Part shown: positions 50,521-59,200 of the stretch, piece by piece
Numbering within the stretch: position 1 is the first letter of the stretch
Layout of the letters: each line of letters begins with the position of its first letter
NCBI RefSeq assembly: GCF_051535215.1
Contig: NZ_JBPPLY010000004.1
Location: forward strand, 124,001 to 188,000
Source of the DNA: Nitrobacter sp051535215
GTDB lineage: Bacteria > Pseudomonadota > Alphaproteobacteria > Rhizobiales > Xanthobacteraceae
DNA length: 64,000 nt
Direction of reading: 5' to 3'
Position numbers and translations under genes: made by a program
The notes under the pieces: model-generated
What the model was told of the DNA's origin: nothing
Database searches by the model: none
Seen by the model: the letters and a program-made list of their open reading frames with translations, nothing else

Positions 50521-50629
50521 TGCCATCTCCCATGTACTTTGTTCTTCATGCTGGGACGTGCGGCCTTCAGACGCCCCGAAATTCATTCTTCCCGCTTCAG
50601 CTATGGATTCAGGGCTCGCGCTTCCGGCG

Positions 50630-50646
50630 CGAACGCTAGGCGTTCG
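50630..50646. terminator. Hairpin between fliE and fliQ
   Basis: CGAACGC-TAG-GCGTTCG, 7-bp perfect stem with 3-nt loop in the 177-bp gap between fliE and fliQ. No T-run. It may act as a processing or partial termination site within the flagellar operon. Confidence 0.4.
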
Positions 50647-50697
50647 TCGCTTGCGCGCCCCCGAACGACAACTTGAATTGAAGCGACATCCATGCGA

Positions 50698-51009
50698 TCA
50701 GATCGGCATTCTCATGATGTCTTCGTAGGACTGGATGACACGGTCGCGCACCGAGACCAGCGTCGACACCGCGACGTCGGTATCCGCCACGGCGGTCACC
50801 ACATCCATCAGGTTTGCCTTGCCCGACGCCATCGCCACCGTCTGCGCATCGGACTTCCGACCCGATTCCATCACGCTGCCGATCGCATCCTTGAGCACGG
50901 CACTGAACGACGGGCCGTCGCCCTCCGGAGCCTTGCCGGCGGCGGCGCCGGAGCCCATCATTTTTGCGAGGCTCGCATAGGCGTTTGCTGCGACTGTGGG
51001 TGATGCCAT
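50698..51009 (-). CDS. fliE: Flagellar hook-basal body protein FliE
   Basis: 103 residues. The C-terminal part (SDAQTVAMASGKANLMDVVT; ADTDVAVSTLVSVRDRVIQS; YEDIMRMPI) is the FliE signature. Links MS ring to rod. Follows flgC by 14 bp. Confidence 0.95.
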   Translation of the reverse strand: MASPTVAANAYASLAKMMGSGAAAGKAPEGDGPSFSAVLKDAIGSVMESGRKSDAQTVAMASGKANLMDVVTAVADTDVAVSTLVSVRDRVIQSYEDIMRMPI

Positions 51010-51023
51010 GGTCAGGTCTCCGA

Positions 51024-51449
51024 TCAGGACTTGAGGATATCGAGCGTGCGCTGGATCATCCGGCGCGTCGCGCTGATGATGTTGACGTTCGCCTCGTATG
51101 ACCGTTGCGCGTCGCGCATGTCGGTCATTTCGACCAGCGAGTTGACGTTGGGATATTTGACGTTGCCGCTGGCGTCGGCAGCCGGATTGCCCGGCTCGTA
51201 CTTGACGCGGAACGACGACATGTCGGGCTTCACCCGGCCAAGCGTCACCACTTTCGCATCGAGCGCACGATCGAGCGCCGATGAAAAGGTCGGCACCTTG
51301 CGCCGATAGGGATCGCCCCCCGGCGTCTGCGCGGTGGAATCAGCGTTGGCGATGTTTTCCGAGATCACCCGCATCCGCCCGGCCTGCGCCCGCAGACCGG
51401 ATGTCGCGATGCCCATCGATCGCATGAAGTCGGCGCCGTTGTCTGCCAT
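51024..51449 (-). CDS. flgC: Flagellar rod protein FlgC
   Basis: 141 residues. N-terminal SGLRAQAGRMRVISENIANA (rod motif) and C-terminal VEMTDMRDAQRSYEANVNII. Proximal rod subunit. 29 bp downstream of flgB. Confidence 0.96.
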   Translation of the reverse strand: MADNGADFMRSMGIATSGLRAQAGRMRVISENIANADSTAQTPGGDPYRRKVPTFSSALDRALDAKVVTLGRVKPDMSSFRVKYEPGNPAADASGNVKYPNVNSLVEMTDMRDAQRSYEANVNIISATRRMIQRTLDILKS

Positions 51450-51478
51450 GCTGCGGTGTCCTTCCCTTCAGTTCTGCA

Positions 51479-51886
51479 TCATGCCTTGCCGACCGCCATC
51501 TTCAGCAGCCGAAGGCTGCGGCTGTAGAGCGAGGTTGCGGCGGCGTAGTCCATCTGGTTGGCCGATACCTTGAGCATCTGGTCCTCCAAACTGACCGCGT
51601 TCCCTGCGGGACGGGTCTGAAAACCGGCATGACGATTCTGGTCGAAGTTCGAAGCCGGGCCCGAACCCGAGATATTCAGGCCGGAGGTCGTGCTCATCAT
51701 CGCCAGCGTCGCTCCGGAGGACGCGTTGCGGCCCTGGGCGTCGAACTTCGGCTCGATGAGATCGCGCGGCTTGAAATTGGGCGTATCGGAATTGGCGATG
51801 TTTTCGGCGAGAACGCGCTGACGCTCCTGATGCCATTGCATCCGGGTGCGAAGTGCCGCGAGCGCGGAAATATCGTTGATGGGCAC
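51479..51886 (-). CDS. flgB: Flagellar rod protein FlgB
   Basis: 135 residues. HQERQRVLAENIANSDTPNF followed by KPRDL is the FlgB N-terminal signature; the end MDYAAATSLYSRSLRLLKMA is also typical. First gene of flgB-flgC-fliE-fliQ-fliR-flhB, with a CtrA-type box 70 bp upstream. Confidence 0.96.
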   Translation of the reverse strand: MPINDISALAALRTRMQWHQERQRVLAENIANSDTPNFKPRDLIEPKFDAQGRNASSGATLAMMSTTSGLNISGSGPASNFDQNRHAGFQTRPAGNAVSLEDQMLKVSANQMDYAAATSLYSRSLRLLKMAVGKA

Positions 51887-52266
51887 GGCGACCTCCCGCT
51901 CCGCCCCCGAGGACGACGCGCCGCCGAGGGTAGGCAGAATTTGCCGCCTTTATGGTTAACAGTCGGTTAAGAACAGCGGGAGCGCGATCGGAATCGAGCC
52001 TCTACTTCCCAGGCCGAGGACGTTTTTGATCCAGACCGGGCGATTTTGCCAGGAACGCTGCGTTAACCACCCGCATTAACCGGAACGCCTGATGCTCAGA
52101 AGTTGTTTTGGTCTGGTCGATTCATAGGTTATTAAGGACGTCAGCGGCAGCTTTTGCCGGACGGGGTTAACAGATTGGGCCAAGGCTCGGTCGTCACGGG
52201 AGGGTGCCGAAAGGCATTCGACGATCCGAAGCTGTAATAAAGGCGCTTTCTGTCAGGGACACAGAA
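51887..52266. other. Divergent promoter region between flgB and fliO
   Basis: 380 bp with a perfect CtrA-type box (51956-51970), a looser TTAA-N9-TTAA pair (52063-52079), and a further TTAA at 52166. The rest holds no ORF. Likely carries promoters for both flagellar operons. Confidence 0.6.
51956..51970 (-). promoter_or_regulatory. CtrA-type binding box upstream of flgB
   Basis: TTAA-CAGTCGG-TTAA, exact TTAA-N7-TTAA; on the minus strand it reads TTAACCGACTGTTAACCAT, including the extended TTAACCAT half-site described for CtrA. In Caulobacter early flagellar operons are CtrA targets, so this fits flgB control. Confidence 0.75.
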
Positions 52267-53229
52267 ATGCAGGCCATTACATTCGTCATCGCATTCATTG
52301 TGGTCCTGGCGCTGATCGCCGGGACCGCCTGGCTGGTGCGGCGATTTGCGGGAAACCGGCTCGGCACCACCGCCAATCGCGGACGGATGCCCCGCCTGGC
52401 GGTCATCGATGCCGCCGCGGTGGATGGGCGCCGACGGCTCGTCCTGGTCCGCCGCGACAACGTCGAACACCTGCTGATGATCGGCGGACCGTCCGATATT
52501 GTCGTGGAACCCAACATCGTTCGCGCGCCGGGCCGTGATCAGATTCCGCAACGTCCTTCTCCCGGCAACGAGCCGTCGCTGCCGCGCCTGCCGCCGCTGG
52601 CCGAAACAGGCTGGGCGGAGTCCGATGGCCCGCATTCGGATCCTCTCGATCATCCCGAGGAGATGCCGGAGCCGGCGCGACCGGTCCTGCGTTCCCCCTT
52701 CCCCGATCCGGCGCGACGTCCGGCCACCCCCGAGCGCCGCAATGATCCCTTGGCGGGCTTCACGCCCGAACCCATGAGCCGGACCGACATTCGCGGCACC
52801 CGCCCCGCGCGCAGCGAGCCCACGATGCCGCCGCGTCCACCCGTTCGCCCAGCCGAACCCGCGAGCGCATCGCCTCCGCGGCCTGTCGAGCGGCCGACGT
52901 TCCCGCCGCCCCCGCCACCACCGCCGTCGCCCCCCGCATCGCCGCCACCTGCGTCGAACGCGGATCAAAATCTTGCCGAGATGGCGCAGCGTCTCGAAGC
53001 CGCGCTCCGCCGTCCAGCCAACGACGGCAAGCCCGCGGCAGTCGCGCCTCCGGTTGTCCCCGAGCCGCCGCCCCGTCCGCGCACCGTGGAAAGTTCGGCC
53101 GCTCCCGCTTCGCGCAGCGAGCCGCCTGTAGCGGCGGCACCAGTCCCCCCACCCGGTTCGAAGTCCGGCTTCGAGCACCTTGAAGACGAGATGGCGTCGC
53201 TGCTCGGGCGCCCAAAGTCGCCTTCGTGA
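52267..53229 (+). CDS. fliO: FliO-like flagellar assembly protein with long Pro-rich tail
   Basis: 320 residues from MQAITFVIAFIVVLALIAGT at 52267. One membrane helix, then a compact domain (RLAVIDAAAVDGRRRLVLVR; EHLLMIGGPSDIVVEPNI) typical of FliO, then ~200 residues rich in Pro, Arg and Ser, including a run of prolines near 52910. Ends FEHLEDEMASLLGR, a motif seen in rhizobial homologues. Coupled to fliP by a GTGA overlap. FliO helps FliP assembly. Confidence 0.85.
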   Translation: MQAITFVIAFIVVLALIAGTAWLVRRFAGNRLGTTANRGRMPRLAVIDAAAVDGRRRLVLVRRDNVEHLLMIGGPSDIVVEPNIVRAPGRDQIPQRPSPGNEPSLPRLPPLAETGWAESDGPHSDPLDHPEEMPEPARPVLRSPFPDPARRPATPERRNDPLAGFTPEPMSRTDIRGTRPARSEPTMPPRPPVRPAEPASASPPRPVERPTFPPPPPPPPSPPASPPPASNADQNLAEMAQRLEAALRRPANDGKPAAVAPPVVPEPPPRPRTVESSAAPASRSEPPVAAAPVPPPGSKSGFEHLEDEMASLLGRPKSPS

Positions 53230-53981
53230 GGCCGGCGGCCCACCCGCGTAGAGTTTTATTCCTTCTCGTTCTGATAGCCGCCGGATCACTCGCAGGTCCG
53301 GCGTTCGCGCAGGATATCAGCATCAATCTCGGCGGCGCCGGCAACGGCGGCGTGACCGAGCGTGCGATCCAGCTGATCGCACTGCTCACCGTGCTGTCGA
53401 TCGCACCGTCGATCCTGATCATGATGACGTCGTTCACGCGCATCGTGGTCGTGCTGTCGTTGCTGCGAACGGCGCTCGGCACCGCGACCGCGCCGCCCAA
53501 CACTGTCATCATTGCGCTGGCGATGTTTCTCACGGCATTCGTGATGGGACCGACGCTGCAGAAATCCTATGACGACGGCATCAAGCCGTTGATCGCGAAC
53601 GAGATCACCGTGGAGGACGCGCTGCAGCGTGCGTCTGTCCCCTTGCGCGGCTTCATGCAGAAGAACGTGCGCGAGAAGGACCTCAAGCTGTTCATGGATT
53701 TGTCGGGCGAGCCGCCGCCAGCGACGCCGGCGGACCTGTCGCTGCGGATCCTGATGCCGGCCTTCATGATCTCCGAACTGAAGCGCGCCTTCGAGATCGG
53801 ATTCCTGCTGTTCCTGCCGTTCCTCATTATCGACCTCGTCGTGGCATCGGTCCTGATGTCGATGGGCATGATGATGCTGCCGCCGGTCGTGGTGTCGCTG
53901 CCGTTCAAGCTGATCTTCTTCGTGCTGGTCGACGGCTGGTCGCTGGTGGCAGGCAGCCTGGTGCAGAGCTACGGGAGTTGA
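53226..53981 (+). CDS. fliP: Flagellar export apparatus protein FliP
   Basis: 251 residues from GTG overlapping the fliO stop. Signal peptide (RRVLFLLVLIAAGSLAGPAF), then membrane helices; signatures IMMTSFTRIVVVLSLLRTAL and FEIGFLLFLPFLIIDLVVAS with VLMSMGMMMLPPVVVSLPFK. Length matches the family. Core of the export gate with FliQ and FliR, here encoded apart on the other strand. Confidence 0.96.
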   Translation: MRPAAHPRRVLFLLVLIAAGSLAGPAFAQDISINLGGAGNGGVTERAIQLIALLTVLSIAPSILIMMTSFTRIVVVLSLLRTALGTATAPPNTVIIALAMFLTAFVMGPTLQKSYDDGIKPLIANEITVEDALQRASVPLRGFMQKNVREKDLKLFMDLSGEPPPATPADLSLRILMPAFMISELKRAFEIGFLLFLPFLIIDLVVASVLMSMGMMMLPPVVVSLPFKLIFFVLVDGWSLVAGSLVQSYGS

Positions 53982-54068
53982 GCAAGGGTACTCACTCAGG
54001 ATGTCTAAGTTTGACGCATTTTCTTCACGCGAACCGGAAGCCACTTCCAGGACGCCGGCAAGACGAAA

Positions 54069-54090
54069 CCCCGGCAGTTTTCTGCCGGGG
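54069..54090. terminator. Bidirectional terminator-like hairpin between fliP and porin genes
   Basis: CCCCGGCAG-TTTT-CTGCCGGGG, 9-bp perfect stem between convergent genes; three T residues follow on the minus strand. Just before it (54002-54050) lies a partial family-R repeat (TTTGACGCATTTTCTTCACG). Confidence 0.65.
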
Positions 54091-54117
54091 GTTCGGGATG
54101 TCGTCAGATGATCCGTT

Positions 54118-55626
54118 TTACCAGTTGCGCTGCGCGCGTAACATGACGGTCCACGTGTCCTGATCCTTCAGGGCATAGTTGCCCGCCGGCTTGGCAACGC
54201 CGGTGTTGGCAGCAAGAGCCGCCACGCCGGCGTACTTCTGATCCAACATGGTATAAACCGCTTCCGTTGTGAAGGTCAGGTTCTTGACCGGAGTCCAGCG
54301 GAGGTTCGCACCAGCCTGACCGATGTTGTAGTCCGGGTTGCAGGTGGTGACCCCCGCGCCGAGCGCGGTAAAAACCGTCCCGCCGAGGCCACACATCGCA
54401 GCTTTGGCCGCGCCGGTGTACCGAACCGATGCGTAGCCGCCGAAAACCGAACTGCTCCAGTACGGGTTCCAGTTGTGGTTGAAACCGCCGTGGATGCCCC
54501 ATGTCGAAACCAGCTGGAGCGAGCCGCCCGGGCCATACACCGAATCCGGCGCAAAGCCATATCCGACGCCGGTCACGCCGGAATAGATCGTGGCAGCGCT
54601 CGCCGGGGAGGCCTGATCCTGGATGTTGTAACGGGTCGCACCGTTGGTGTAGACGCCCTGAATGTTGATCGTGTCACCCGGCCCGGTCGGGATGTTCTTG
54701 ATCGACAAAGCGAGCTGACCGGCCCAGCCCCACTTGTCTCCAGGGCCGCCAGTATTTTGCGTGGCGCCATAGTAAGCGGGATTGTTGTCGTGCGCCGCGA
54801 CCGACGCCTGGAACAAGCCCCAGGCCTGATCGATGCGGAGCTGGCCGACGATGTCAGGAACGGTGGTCCCACCATAGGCGCTGGCGCCATAGCCGAAGTT
54901 GCTCTGCGTCGCAGTAGCGAGGTTGAAAATGCCAGGCTGATAGTACGCGCTCGGATCCTGCACGCCGACCGAGGCCGACACGCCGTTGCCGAACTCCGCC
55001 GTATAGGTGAACTGGTTCACGCCCGTGTTCGTGCCACCACCACCGACCAGACCCGTGTAGATGTTTTTGCCCGGAAACTCCGTCCAGGGAGCGCTGAACT
55101 GCGAGACGGCCTTACCCATGGTGAAGCCGGCGAACTGGATGAAGGCGAAGTACACGCCGAGCTGGCCGCCGGAAACAGCGCCGTTGCCGCTCGCGCCTGC
55201 CGGAGCAGCGTTATATGTCGTCGCACCGGTAGCTGAACCGGCATAGCCGCCTGACGTCCACGAAAAGGCCGTCTCCATGTAGGTGCGGACCACACCGTAT
55301 TCGGTGGCGGTGCGGGTATCGATGGTCAGGTCTGCACGCGAGCGCCAGGTGAAAGCGTTGCTGAAGCGGTTCTGCGCGCCGGCGGGACCCGAGGTGTTGC
55401 CGCCGAAGATCGCGTTGGTGTTGACACCAAGATCGCTACGAAGATAGCCGCCGAGCTTGATGCAGGTGTCGGTGCCGGGGATGTAGTAGAAGCCCGCGCC
55501 ATACAGCGAGCAGATCTTCACGTATTCGACCGCTTTGGCCTTCAACGGAAGATCGGCAGCCTGTGCCCCGCTTATGACGGCCAGACCCGCCGCCGAGCCG
55601 AAAAAAAGGCTCTTCATCAATTTCAT
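54118..55626 (-). CDS. Outer-membrane porin (rhizobial Omp2/porin family)
   Basis: 502 residues from MKLMKSLFFGSAAGLAVISG at 55626; GGAGG lies 6 nt upstream, deciding the start. Signal peptide ends QAADLPLKAKAVEYVKICSL. A beta-barrel of alternating residues follows: CIKLGGYLRSDLGVNTNAIF, FTWRSRADLTIDTRTATEYG, and a final WTVMLRAQRNW with aromatic C-terminal residue. Family porins form general diffusion trimers. Likely strongly expressed; an AT-rich repeat lies about 190 bp upstream. Confidence 0.95.
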   Translation of the reverse strand: MKLMKSLFFGSAAGLAVISGAQAADLPLKAKAVEYVKICSLYGAGFYYIPGTDTCIKLGGYLRSDLGVNTNAIFGGNTSGPAGAQNRFSNAFTWRSRADLTIDTRTATEYGVVRTYMETAFSWTSGGYAGSATGATTYNAAPAGASGNGAVSGGQLGVYFAFIQFAGFTMGKAVSQFSAPWTEFPGKNIYTGLVGGGGTNTGVNQFTYTAEFGNGVSASVGVQDPSAYYQPGIFNLATATQSNFGYGASAYGGTTVPDIVGQLRIDQAWGLFQASVAAHDNNPAYYGATQNTGGPGDKWGWAGQLALSIKNIPTGPGDTINIQGVYTNGATRYNIQDQASPASAATIYSGVTGVGYGFAPDSVYGPGGSLQLVSTWGIHGGFNHNWNPYWSSSVFGGYASVRYTGAAKAAMCGLGGTVFTALGAGVTTCNPDYNIGQAGANLRWTPVKNLTFTTEAVYTMLDQKYAGVAALAANTGVAKPAGNYALKDQDTWTVMLRAQRNW

Positions 55627-55813
55627 CTCAAACCTCCAAGTTGCTTGGTAGGGCAGGTTCTCGGATCCGCTATACGCAAGCACTCGAAGAGAGAGTCCCC
55701 TCAGTCCCTGACTCACCGCCCAGCCGTTCGCACTGTCGGACGCTCCCGCTCGACGCGAGAGGCCCAAACGAACCATTAAACGACGCCCTGGGGGTGCCCC
55801 CCTCCACGGCCAT

Positions 55814-55869
55814 ATCCTATGGATATATGTATCTGTATATAATCCTATGGATATATCCAGATGTATATA
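55814..55869 (-). repeat. AT-rich 28-bp tandem repeat upstream of the porin gene
   Basis: ATCCTATGGATATAT occurs at 55814-55828 and 55842-55856, each followed by 13 nt ending TGTATATA; the two 28-nt units agree at 24 of 28 positions. Each unit holds a palindrome (ATATCC-TAT-GGATAT in the first). The 604-bp gap 55627-56230 otherwise shows only this island and a family-R repeat. It may be a promoter-upstream or DNA-bending element. Confidence 0.7.
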
Positions 55870-56063
55870 TCGATATCCCATGATGTCAATATCCGGGCAT
55901 ATCCTCGGCGATCTCCGGGCAAGAACAACCCGGGTCTTGCTATTCCATGTGCAGAATTGCTGTGGGTTCTGATCGAACTCTCACAGCCAGTTCATGTCGG
56001 ATCTGGTGTTGGAACGATCGCCGGCCTTTTTTGATATCGTCGACACGCGGAACTGTCGGCTAT

Positions 56064-56192
56064 GGCGTTTTCGAGCGAAGCATGTCCTCGGGCTTGACCC
56101 GCGAAGGATGGATAACGGTTCGCGTGAAGAAAACGCTTCCATTCAAAATCAAAGAGTCTCGCTTCTGATTCCATTTGAAGCGGAAGGCTCTA
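56064..56192 (+). repeat. Dispersed palindromic repeat, family R, good copy
   Basis: GGCGTTTTCGAGCGAAGCAT, GTCCTCGGGCTTGACCCGCG, GGTTCGCGTGAAGAAAACGC, then hairpin CTCGCTTCTGATTCC/GAAGCGGA and end GGCTCTAG. Lies downstream of the large periplasmic protein gene. Confidence 0.7.
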
Positions 56193-56230
56193 GGCAACGA
56201 CGCGGTCCAGGCCGCAGGTCGCGAGTCCCC

Positions 56231-59200
56231 TCAGCGCGACGCCTCGACGTTCTTCAGTCCGACAACCTGCGGCAGCGCACCGGTCGGAGAGGAATCCGTC
56301 TTCGCAGCTTCCGGCGGCAGCGGCGCCCTTCCCGTCATGTCGGGAAAGCGCGATTTCATTTCGCGCAGGAAGCCGTCGAGCGTGTCAACCTTCGCCGCCA
56401 TCCTAGCGATCTGCTCGAATTCGGCGCTGTTGTCGGAGGCAGGCTTGCTCGCGGTATCGAAAGCGATCTTGTCGGCAGCGCCGCTCATCAGCGGCGCATA
56501 CTTTTCTCGGAACCGCGCCAGCCCCAATGCATCCTCGGCAAGCGCATAGCCGATCACCGCGCGGATGATGTCGCTCTTCTCGCTCGAGGTGAGCGGCTTG
56601 AAATCGCGCCAGCGGTCGCCGTAATAGAGTTCGATCTGCTCGGACGCATCGCGCCAGCGCCGCGACGCCCAGTAGATGTCCGACCGCAGGCGGATCGCCT
56701 CACGCCCGGTGAGATTGGAGATGATGTCGAGTGCGAGATCGCGCCGGCCGATGTCGCTCTGCGCGCGCGCCTCGAGCAGCAAACGTTGCTGCCGCAATTC
56801 TCCGGCGAGATCGGCGATGCGCGTGGTGCGAAGGGCGGCGATCGCACGGTCCGGCTTGCGGTTCATCAGGTAGATCATCGCGAGCCGTGCGGCGACCTGC
56901 GCGCGCGCCGCGCCTTCCAGCCGATGATCGACCTGATATTGCAGGAGATCTGCCGCCTGGTCGAGAAGATCGACGCCGACAAGGCGATCGGCAAGCCGAC
57001 GGATCATTTCGTCGCCGCGCCGGCCGATCGGCGTCAAATCGCGATAGTCGTAGAACATCGCCAGCGCATCGACAGGTGGAAGGTTGTCGCCTTTGGTGCC
57101 GAGGAAAAGCTCGGCGAACAGCGCCGAGGCACTGTCCTGAATCTGGCGCGACACAACGAAATCCGGCTCGAGTTTGGTGGCGGTCTTCGCAACCGCCAGC
57201 GCTTCGGGATAACGGCCCGCGTCGGTGTAGAGCGCCATCAGCATTTTCAGCGTCTGCACCTCCAGCCGATCGCCGCGCCACGTCACCGATAGTGTTTCGA
57301 GATCGCGCAGCGCCTCCTCCGGCTTGATTTCGGCGCGCTTCTGCCGCAGCGCGATGTCGTGGATCTGCGCCTCAGTCGCGGCTTCGCGATCCGCCGAGGC
57401 CATCGCCTCCTCGTATTGGGCAAGCGCGTCCTTGTCGCGCCCCAACGCTTCAGACAGCCGCCCGCGCATGACCGTGACGTTGGGCTTCATCTCGTCGGGA
57501 ATGCCGATGGCGTCGAGGTCGCTGCTGCGCGCGGCAGCGCCCGAATAGTCGCCGACCTCGAGCGATGCCCGCATCGCATCGGCGACGATCGGGCGCTGCA
57601 GCCCGAGCGGCAACGCGGAGATAGCGAACTGGGCGTTCTTGAATTTTTCGCGCGCCTCGGCCCATTTGCGCTGCCGCGCGAGCGCGAGCGCTTTCCAGAG
57701 CTGGGAATCGTAGTTGGCGCCGATCGCCGGATTTGCGAGATCGCGCGTTGCCGCCGCTGTATAATTCGTCAGCGAACTCGCGACCGAATGCACGATCAGC
57801 AGCACCGGATCTTCCTGTCCGGGATTCTGCTCGGACAATGCCAGGTCGAGGACAGCCTTGGCTTCGTAATAGAAGCCGCGCGCCATATAGAATCGAGCGA
57901 GATCGATCCGCGCCGCGGTCCGCGCGTCATCATTACCTGCGGCCGACGCCGCGTCGACCAGTTCGTCGAGCCGCTGGAAGAAATTCGCGTTGCTGTCCTT
58001 TTGCCATGTCTCGACATCGAAGATCGGCCGCGCCGCGGTCGTCGCGCGCTCGGGACCGGAGTTGGCCGCCGACAAAGTGAGACCGCCGGGCCGGGTCACC
58101 GTAACCTTGTCGGGCGCAACCTCGACGGCGATATCATCGGCCTTCGGCTCGACGACCACGCCATGGGTCGACTCGCGCAGCGAGAACTCCACGAACTCCT
58201 GATGCCTGACAAAACCCTGCGCGGGCGGAAGCGCGGTGACAACCATCAGCGCGTCGCCAGAGTCGGGATCGACGATCCGGTGCAGCATGCCGGTGCCAGC
58301 CAGCGGCACGGTGACACTCGCATGATTGCGATCGACGACATTGCGCTGCGCGGTCAGCGCACGCGACGGCTTCTGCACGGCATCGGCGAACGTCACCATC
58401 CAGCGCTGCCCCGGCGCGACGGGTGCGAGACCGTCGGGCTCGCCGGCCGAGATCGATACCAGTTGCGGACGGGTCAAACGGATGCGGATCGCCTGCCCGT
58501 TCTCCACGGGACGACGGTCGATGTCGGTGATGAGCGATCCGCCCTCTTTCCGGATCGCGTCGACGTCGACCGACTTCTCCGAGTCGAACACCAGCCACAC
58601 CGCATCAGCGCGGCGAAACAGCGCGGCAGGTGTCGGACGGTCGAAACCGAACATCAGACGAAAGCCGTCGCTGCGCCGCACCGCGCTCAGCGTCACGGCG
58701 TCGTTCGCGCTCCCCTTAATGGACGACGGCGGCGGCGACGCCGTCGGTTTTTCTGATGCGACCAGCGGTCCCTGCACGGCGGGATTGTCTCCGCCCGGCG
58801 CCTGCTTCGCCGGCGTTACCGCCGTGGCCGTCTTGACCGCTGGCGCGGGCGGTGTTTCGACGGTGGCCTGCTTTTCAGTTGCGGGCTTCTCAGGCGCATG
58901 TTGATCGGCCACAGGCTGATCGGGTGCGGCGGCCGGCGAAGGTTCGGGCGTTTTCGCGGCCGCGGCCGGTTTAGCGTCGGACGGGGGCGGCCCGACCGTC
59001 AGCCCGGCCTGTTCGGCAATCGTCTCCGACGTCGGCGGCGGAATCCCGGCAGGCTTTTCGGACGTGGCAGCGGCGTCTGTCGGCTGTCCCGCGTCCGCTT
59101 TGCCCGACTGCGCTTCGGCAAGCGCCGCCGACAGAGTATTGCCGGTCTGATGGAAGCCGATATCGACGATGTAGTTTTTCTCTTCGCGGAACGAATGCAC

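Noticed and set aside
50521..50586. Longer FliQ start at 50586
   Set aside because: The added residues are polar and not FliQ-like, while GGGAG is correctly spaced before the ATG at 50520.
52063..52079. Second CtrA box between flgB and fliO
   Set aside because: The two TTAA halves are 9 nt apart, not 7, so it was not called as a box.
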